This document shows positions 5,180-9,304 of a stretch of 9,304 bases of DNA, piece after piece (position 1 is the stretch's first letter; each line of letters opens with the position of its first letter). The translations under genes and the position numbers were made by a program. The notes under the pieces are model-generated. The model was not told the origin of the DNA. It ran no database searches and worked only from the letters and a program-made list of their open reading frames with translations. The stretch is from positions 1-9,304 of the forward strand of contig FR884647.1 of the NCBI GenBank assembly GCA_000436075.1, written 5' to 3'. The stretch comes from Eggerthella sp. CAG:209 (GTDB taxonomy: Bacteria > Actinomycetota > Coriobacteriia > Coriobacteriales > Eggerthellaceae).

Positions 5180-5215
5180 AACTACCCGACTCGGGCCGCC
5201 CCCGTTAGGGTAGTT
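5180..5215. repeat. Inverted repeat AACTACCC…GGGTAGTT
   Basis: The 8-bp arms (5180-5187, 5208-5215) enclose a 20-base GC-rich loop. There is no T tail, so it is not a typical terminator. It lies in the non-coding stretch between galE and the helicase gene. Confidence 0.55.
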
Positions 5216-5298
5216 CTGGATTCTGCCGGGCTGAGGGAATGGAGCTCGGCAAGAGCGGTGCGGTTGCTGCGAATGCCACTCTGAACGCTCATCCTGTT

Positions 5299-5317
5299 AG
5301 ATTTGCGAAGCAAATCT
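5299..5317. repeat. Small hairpin AGATTTGC-GAA-GCAAATCT
   Basis: This is a perfect 8-bp stem with a 3-base GAA loop, followed on the plus strand by TCCTCT. It is similar in style to the hairpin at 5080-5098. Confidence 0.6.
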
Positions 5318-5345
5318 TCCTCTAAGGTATGAAGCGATGCGGCGC

Positions 5346-5376
5346 ATGAGAAAAGGCTCGCACCGGGCGAGCCTTT
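5346..5376 (-). terminator. Intrinsic terminator of the helicase gene
   Basis: AAAGGCTCG (5352-5360) and CGAGCCTTT (5368-5376) pair perfectly around a 7-base loop. On the minus strand the stem ends in TTTTCTC. It lies about 70 bp past the helicase stop codon and could also stop rightward transcripts (TTTCTAA). Confidence 0.8.
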
Positions 5377-5407
5377 CTAAACAACGGGATGGGAGCTTTG
5401 AACGGCA

Positions 5408-5434
5408 ACTGCCCGCCCTTGCCGAGCGGGCAGT
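5408..5434. repeat. 9-bp inverted repeat behind the helicase stop codon
   Basis: ACTGCCCGC (5408-5416) and GCGGGCAGT (5426-5434) pair perfectly. On the minus strand a T6 run precedes the stem and does not follow it, so this is not a standard terminator for the helicase. It may stabilise the 3' end of the transcript. Confidence 0.5.
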
Positions 5435-5445
5435 GAAAAAACGAG

Positions 5446-8034
5446 TTACAACAGGTCTTCGATAAAGCCGACGCGGTAGTCTTTGAACACCACGCCGTCG
5501 CCTTCTTGGGTCGCATCAAGATCGACATCGGCACGGATGGCAAAATCATGATCGCCGTCAGGATCGCTGAAGGTTTGCTGCACATGCCATACGTGCTCCG
5601 AATCCTCGTCGGATTCATCGATAGCCAAGAATGCCATTGAGCGGGCATCCGCATCGACAAGCACGTCTTCATGAACATCGTAGTATTCGTCCAACGCCGC
5701 GCGCCATTTGTGGGCAGGGAACCCGTTATCAACGTCGGCTTCGCCCAGAGCCTCATGATCATCTGCCGCAGCAAGACGCACTCGACGGAACAGGGCGTTG
5801 CGCACCAGCACGGTGAGGCCACGGCGATCATGGACCACAGCATCCTTTGCCTCGGGCGGACGGGCATCGAGCTCTTGACCCGCCTGCTCCCATTCATCCA
5901 CCAAGCTGGAGTCGACCGAACGCACCACCAGACCGAGCCAAGCGATAATGTCTTCCATTTCTTCGCTGCGCTTATCAAACGGGAGCGTGCGATCAAGCGC
6001 ACGATACGCTTCTGAAAGATAGCGAAGCAGCGCTCCTTCATAACGCATAATGCCCAGCTTTTGAATATAGCCCTTGAAATCGGCAGCTGATTCCAGCATG
6101 TCTCGTAGAACCGATTTCGGGCGCACGTAATAATCGCGCGCCCAAGGCACCGACTCGCAGTACTTGTCGAAAGCGGCAAACAGCAGTTCACGCAAGGGGC
6201 GCGGATACGTAACCTCCGCGATACGATCAAGACGCTCCTCGTACTCCACGCCATCGGCTTTCATGGCGGCCATGGCGGCATCTTTTGCTTTGCGCTCCTG
6301 CGCGCGCAAGACCTGACGCGGGTCTTCGAGCGTTGCCTCAACCATCGAAATGATATCGTAGGTGTAGGTTTCGCTTTCCGGGTCGAGCAGCTCAAGCGCT
6401 GCCAATAAAAACGGAGAAAGAGGCTGATCGAGAGCGAAATCTTCGGGCAAATCCATGGTTACGTAGTAGTCGGGATCGCCATTTTCGTCCTCTTCTATCT
6501 CAACAACCCCCGCATCAATAAGGGTGCGGAATACCTCGCTGGCGCGCACTTTCAGCTTCAGCTTGTCTTCGGGCTTTTGGAGCGAGTCATCGATCAGCTG
6601 GCCGACGCGAGCACGGGCATCGCCGCCCTGTTCGACTTCAGCCAAAACCATCGAGTGGGTGATACGCATACGGGGCGTCAGCGTTTCAGGCGCAGCAGCA
6701 ATCAGGCGGTTGAAGGCATCTTCATTCCACACCACAAAACCCTCAGGGGGCTTCTTGCGCTTCACTTTGCGGCGCTTTTTGGGGTCGTCTCCCGCTTTTG
6801 CAAGAAGTTTGGCGTTTTCAATCTCGAACTCCGGCGCCAAAGAAACAACCACGCCCTCGGTGTCGAAGCCGGAACGACCAGCGCGCCCTGCAATTTGGTG
6901 GAATTCGCGACTGCGAAGACGACGCATTTTATGGCCGTCAAACTTGGTGAGCTGCGTAAGCACCACGGTGTGAATGGGCACGTTGATGCCGACACCCAAC
7001 GTGTCGGTGCCGCAAATTACCGGCAGCAACCCCTGCTGGGCAAGCTTTTCCACCAGCAAACGATAACGCGGCAGCATTCCGGCGTGATGCACACCAATGC
7101 CGCTAAGCAGCAAACGCTTCAGCGTTTTGCCAAATTGGGTGGTAAACTTGCCCGCCCCCAGTGTAGCCTTGATCTGCTCACGCTGCTCCTTGCTGGTTAC
7201 GCCAAAGCTCGAAAGAGCCTGCGCCGAAGCGAGGGCGGCGTCTTGCGAGAAATGCACTATGTAAAGGGGTCCTTCGTTGTTACGCAAGGCCAGTTCTACC
7301 GTGCCTTCAAGCGACATAAGCTCGTACTTGTATTCCAGGGGAACGGGGCGCGGAGCATCGGCAATAATATCTACCGTTGTTCCCGTTTTCGATTCCAAGG
7401 CCTGCGCAATCTGAGAAACGTCTCCCAGCGTCGCGCTCATAAGAAGGAACTGCGTATGGGGAAGCGTGAGCAGCGGAACTTGCCAAGCCCAACCGCGGTC
7501 GGGGTCGCTGTAGAAATGGAATTCGTCCATTGCCACGCAGCCGACATCCGACCATTCCCCTTCGCGAAGCGCCTGGTTTGCCAAGATCTCAGCCGTACAA
7601 CAGATAACAGGAGCCTGCGGGTTGATCTGAGAATCTCCCGTGATCATACCCACGTTTTCACGCCCCAGCATATTCACCAAGCCGAAAAACTTTTCGCTTA
7701 CGAGCGCTTTGATGGGAGCCGTGTAGAACGCGCGTTTGCCCGAGCACAATGCCATGAACATCATGCCGATGGCGACCATCGACTTCCCTGAGCCAGTTGG
7801 CGTTCCCAAAATAACGTGATCTCCCACCATGAGGCTCATCAGCGCCTCGTCCTGATGGGGCCACAGATCAATCTCATGCTCGGCGAGCCACTCATAAAAC
7901 GTCTCGAGGGCTTCTTCCTCGCTGATCGCGTCGACTTCACGCCAAGCGGGAGCCAATGCACCCAATGAGCCGAAATCGCTGCTTGATTCGTCGATTTCGG
8001 AAGATTCCTCTATTTCAAATTCTGCAGAGTCCAC
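5446..8034 (-). CDS. Ski2-like DEAD/DEAH-box helicase with C-terminal DUF3516-like region
   Basis: This is a superfamily 2 ATP-dependent helicase of 862 or 863 residues. Numbered from the TTG at 8037: WPHQ at 59-62, Walker A GTPTGSGKS 78-86, motif Ia near 106-115 (TAPIKALVSE), CCTAE 146-150, Walker B DEFH 171-174, SAT 201-203, HHAGMLP 317-323, GTDTLGVGIN 343-352 and motif VI QIAGRAGRSG 381-390. A lysine/arginine-rich linker (about 420-431) leads to a long C-terminal part. The section with VPWARDYYVRPKSVLRDMLE and YEGALLRYLSEAYRAL resembles DUF3516, typical of actinobacterial Ski2-like helicases. RNA remodelling or decay is the likely role by family; the substrate is unknown. I prefer the GTG at 8034, 7 bases after AAAGGA; the TTG at 8037 is only 4 bases away. 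It has its own terminator and looks monocistronic. Confidence 0.94.
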   Translation of the reverse strand: MDSAEFEIEESSEIDESSSDFGSLGALAPAWREVDAISEEEALETFYEWLAEHEIDLWPHQDEALMSLMVGDHVILGTPTGSGKSMVAIGMMFMALCSGKRAFYTAPIKALVSEKFFGLVNMLGRENVGMITGDSQINPQAPVICCTAEILANQALREGEWSDVGCVAMDEFHFYSDPDRGWAWQVPLLTLPHTQFLLMSATLGDVSQIAQALESKTGTTVDIIADAPRPVPLEYKYELMSLEGTVELALRNNEGPLYIVHFSQDAALASAQALSSFGVTSKEQREQIKATLGAGKFTTQFGKTLKRLLLSGIGVHHAGMLPRYRLLVEKLAQQGLLPVICGTDTLGVGINVPIHTVVLTQLTKFDGHKMRRLRSREFHQIAGRAGRSGFDTEGVVVSLAPEFEIENAKLLAKAGDDPKKRRKVKRKKPPEGFVVWNEDAFNRLIAAAPETLTPRMRITHSMVLAEVEQGGDARARVGQLIDDSLQKPEDKLKLKVRASEVFRTLIDAGVVEIEEDENGDPDYYVTMDLPEDFALDQPLSPFLLAALELLDPESETYTYDIISMVEATLEDPRQVLRAQERKAKDAAMAAMKADGVEYEERLDRIAEVTYPRPLRELLFAAFDKYCESVPWARDYYVRPKSVLRDMLESAADFKGYIQKLGIMRYEGALLRYLSEAYRALDRTLPFDKRSEEMEDIIAWLGLVVRSVDSSLVDEWEQAGQELDARPPEAKDAVVHDRRGLTVLVRNALFRRVRLAAADDHEALGEADVDNGFPAHKWRAALDEYYDVHEDVLVDADARSMAFLAIDESDEDSEHVWHVQQTFSDPDGDHDFAIRADVDLDATQEGDGVVFKDYRVGFIEDLL

Positions 8035-8037
8035 CAA

Positions 8038-8398
8038 GGGATCCTTTCAATGTGTTTGATCTTCAAAGCTTTCATCGTGCCAACCGCTCAAGAAATGGAA
8101 GTCCAACCTAGACGCTAACTAGAGCATGCAGAGCCTGCCCATGCCGAGCAGGCAAGCGCCTAAGGCGCCAGCCCCCTGCATCGCGCCATCCGAAAAAGAG
8201 CCGGTTACTATCTACCCGTTGGGGCACCGGCCAGATAGCGTCAGGCACCGCTTCGCGCCAACCAGACACGGGGCAGATGCAGCCAAGCTCAGCTCCATGC
8301 CAACCGAAGGCTGGCCAAAACATAGCAGACCTCGTCCCTCGCCAAGCGGGCATCAGCCAATTAGCGCGCCCCGAGCATTCTCCCCGCCAAACAACGCC
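8038..8398. repeat. Gap with degenerate 42-bp periodicity and small inverted repeats
   Basis: On the plus strand GCCAA recurs at 8257, 8299 and 8341, exactly 42 bp apart, and at 8314 and 8356, again 42 bp apart, with further copies at 8079, 8282 and 8386. On the minus strand, in frame with the phosphatase gene, these are TGG codons. The frame stays open from the phosphatase TAG (8399-8401) to a TAG at 8108-8110, about 96 codons with nine Trp. Four 14-codon units align loosely (W-P-V-x-G-W-R-G-A). Inverted repeats lie at 8133-8153 (GCCTGC/GCAGGC) and 8156-8168 (GCGCC/GGCGC). No ribosome binding site marks a gene here. Confidence 0.5.
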
Positions 8399-9064
8399 CT
8401 AGGCAAATTGCAGGATATCGACAGGTGCATCTATAAGCACGTCGGGGCTGCCCGTTTTAAGCGTTTCGAGCGACTGATAGCCCCATGTAGCACCCACCGC
8501 AAGCATGCCAGCATTATGCGCTGCTATAAGATCGGTATGCGAATCGCCGAAGTACGCACAGCGAGCGGGCTCGAGGCCCATTTCCCTTGCGCACAGCAAG
8601 AGCCCATCGGGATCGGGCTTGCGCGGGATAGTATCGGTTTCACCGTGGGAAACGTCAAACAAGCCGGGAAAGAACTTCGCCTCCACATCTTTCACGCCGC
8701 CTTCAAATTTGTTGGACATGATACCCAGCTTCTTCCCGCGAGTATGGAGCTCTTTGAGGGTTTCCGTCATCCCCTCGAATTCGCTCGTCAGGCTCAAACC
8801 GAATTCGCTATACAGGTTCTTAAAATTACGAAATACCTTTTCAACCTGCTCTTCGGTAGCCCCATCGGGCACTGCCAAGCGCGCTAGAGCCAAAGCACCA
8901 TTACCCACAAACGTACGGATTTGCTCTTCGGTATGGGGAGGGAACCCTTCTAGTTCCAGAGCCTTGTTGGTGACCGCCGCCAAATCGGGGAGCGTGTGCA
9001 AAAGCGTTCCGTCCATATCGAAAATGAATCCGTCAATTTCAGGCATACCAGCCCTGGCACTCAT
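8399..9064 (-). CDS. HAD-superfamily hydrolase, phosphoglycolate phosphatase-like
   Basis: This 221-residue cytosolic protein fits subfamily IA of the haloacid dehalogenase hydrolases, which remove phosphate from small molecules through a phospho-aspartate. Motif I is FDMDGTL, with nucleophile Asp16 and acid/base Asp18. Motif II is the Ser117 in IMSNK, motif III is Lys149 in RKPDP, and motif IV is GDSHTD with Asp174 and Asp178. The helical cap follows motif I (about 25-95), as in phosphoglycolate phosphatase (Gph) and PpaX. The exact substrate cannot be read from sequence; phosphoglycolate, pyrophosphate or a nucleotide are all possible. AAAGGGG about 8 bases before the ATG at 9064 supports that start over the ATG at 9046. 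No neighbour indicates the pathway, and no terminator with a T tail follows. Confidence 0.92.
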   Translation of the reverse strand: MSARAGMPEIDGFIFDMDGTLLHTLPDLAAVTNKALELEGFPPHTEEQIRTFVGNGALALARLAVPDGATEEQVEKVFRNFKNLYSEFGLSLTSEFEGMTETLKELHTRGKKLGIMSNKFEGGVKDVEAKFFPGLFDVSHGETDTIPRKPDPDGLLLCAREMGLEPARCAYFGDSHTDLIAAHNAGMLAVGATWGYQSLETLKTGSPDVLIDAPVDILQFA

Positions 9065-9304
9065 AGCCTGCCCCTTTCGTTGGCAAATCGGAAAACGCGC
9101 TTCAACAGCAGCGCAACAATAACGGTTTCAGACTACCCCAACAAAAGATCGCTGAACGTTTCTCGCACCAGCCATAACACAAGAACCATGATAACGGCGC
9201 GCAGGGTGCGGGGACTGCGATGGCAGCGAGACAACGCAGGGCGCAGAGGCTGCGGCGGACTGCGAGGCTGAAGGACCAGAATGGGGACCGCGGGGGGGGT
9301 GGCG
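9065..9304. other. GC-rich 3' end of the window
   Basis: Upstream of the phosphatase gene I see no clear -35/-10 pair. From about 9195 the sequence becomes G-rich on the plus strand, with GCAGGG, GCAGAGG and GGCAGCG words like those at 880-1020 and 140-260. It ends with a long G run. It may be intergenic filler of the same type. Confidence 0.4.
9133..9304 (-). CDS. Possible C-terminus of a minus-strand membrane protein (partial, weak)
   Basis: This minus-strand frame is open from the window edge to a TAG at 9133-9135. It ends in a hydrophobic stretch (RAVIMVLVLWLVRETFSDLLLG) that could be a last membrane helix. The part nearer the edge is only Leu, Pro, Arg and Ser, which looks like chance translation of GC-rich sequence. 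If real, it ends 68 bp before the phosphatase start. A 9-bp G run lies near the edge (about 9291-9299). Confidence 0.22.
   Translation of the reverse strand, partial: ATPPAVPILVLQPRSPPQPLRPALSRCHRSPRTLRAVIMVLVLWLVRETFSDLLLG

Noticed and set aside
6577..7791. Plus-strand open frame (404 codons) inside the helicase gene
   Set aside because: It is antisense to the helicase motifs and its translation shows no family signature.
8108..8353. Separate small Trp-rich gene after the phosphatase
   Set aside because: The ATG has no ribosome binding site and the frame is simply the continuation of the phosphatase frame. It is kept only as a repeat finding.
8126..8887. Plus-strand open frame (253 codons) over the phosphatase and the repeat gap
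   Set aside because: Most of it mirrors the phosphatase. The start has no ribosome binding site and lies in the repeat region.

Overview
The window looks like a chromosomal segment from a Gram-positive, moderately GC-rich, anaerobic actinobacterium. The best guess is class Coriobacteriia (Eggerthellaceae-like). This rests on a clostridial-type 2[4Fe-4S] ferredoxin, [NiFe]-hydrogenase maturation (HypE) beside the nickel regulator NikR, and a Ski2-like helicase with an actinobacterial-type C-terminal (DUF3516-like) region. The placement is inferred from gene content and was not tested by any search.

Layout. Positions 1-93 may hold the C-terminal tail of a plus-strand gene. A GC-rich gap and a very strong hairpin terminator (284-318) follow. 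A minus-strand block spans 506-2844. In transcription order it reads: a small unknown gene (84 codons), nikR, an intrinsic terminator, hypE, a 330-bp gap with repeats, then the ferredoxin gene. Between 2845 and 3101 a divergent intergenic region separates this block from a plus-strand gene of unknown function (3102-3560). It carries several stacked palindromes, including an exact match to the Crp-type half-site pattern TGTGA-N6-TCACA. galE (3798-4925) follows on the plus strand. A 520-bp non-coding stretch full of inverted repeats and terminators (4926-5445) separates galE from the convergent minus-strand helicase gene (5446-8034). A further gap (8038-8398) contains a degenerate 42-bp periodicity. 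A minus-strand HAD phosphatase (8399-9064) closes the recognisable gene set. The last 240 bases are GC-rich and may include the hydrophobic C-terminus of another minus-strand gene.

How the genes fit together. The unknown small gene and nikR form a likely two-gene operon: a 36-bp gap, strong ribosome binding sites and a terminator right after nikR. hypE makes the cyanide ligands of the [NiFe] active site, and the ferredoxin is a plausible electron carrier, so the left half reads as a nickel and hydrogenase island under redox or global control. The other hyp genes and the hydrogenase subunits are not in the window. galE, the helicase and the phosphatase look like unlinked housekeeping genes, each with its own boundary signals.

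No insertion sequence, CRISPR array, tRNA, rRNA or phage gene was seen. The most interesting items are the palindrome cluster upstream of the nikR operon, the uncharacterised acidic helical protein co-transcribed with nikR, the imperfect 24-bp inverted repeat bracketing the galE terminator, and the 42-bp periodic Trp-codon-rich stretch after the phosphatase stop codon.
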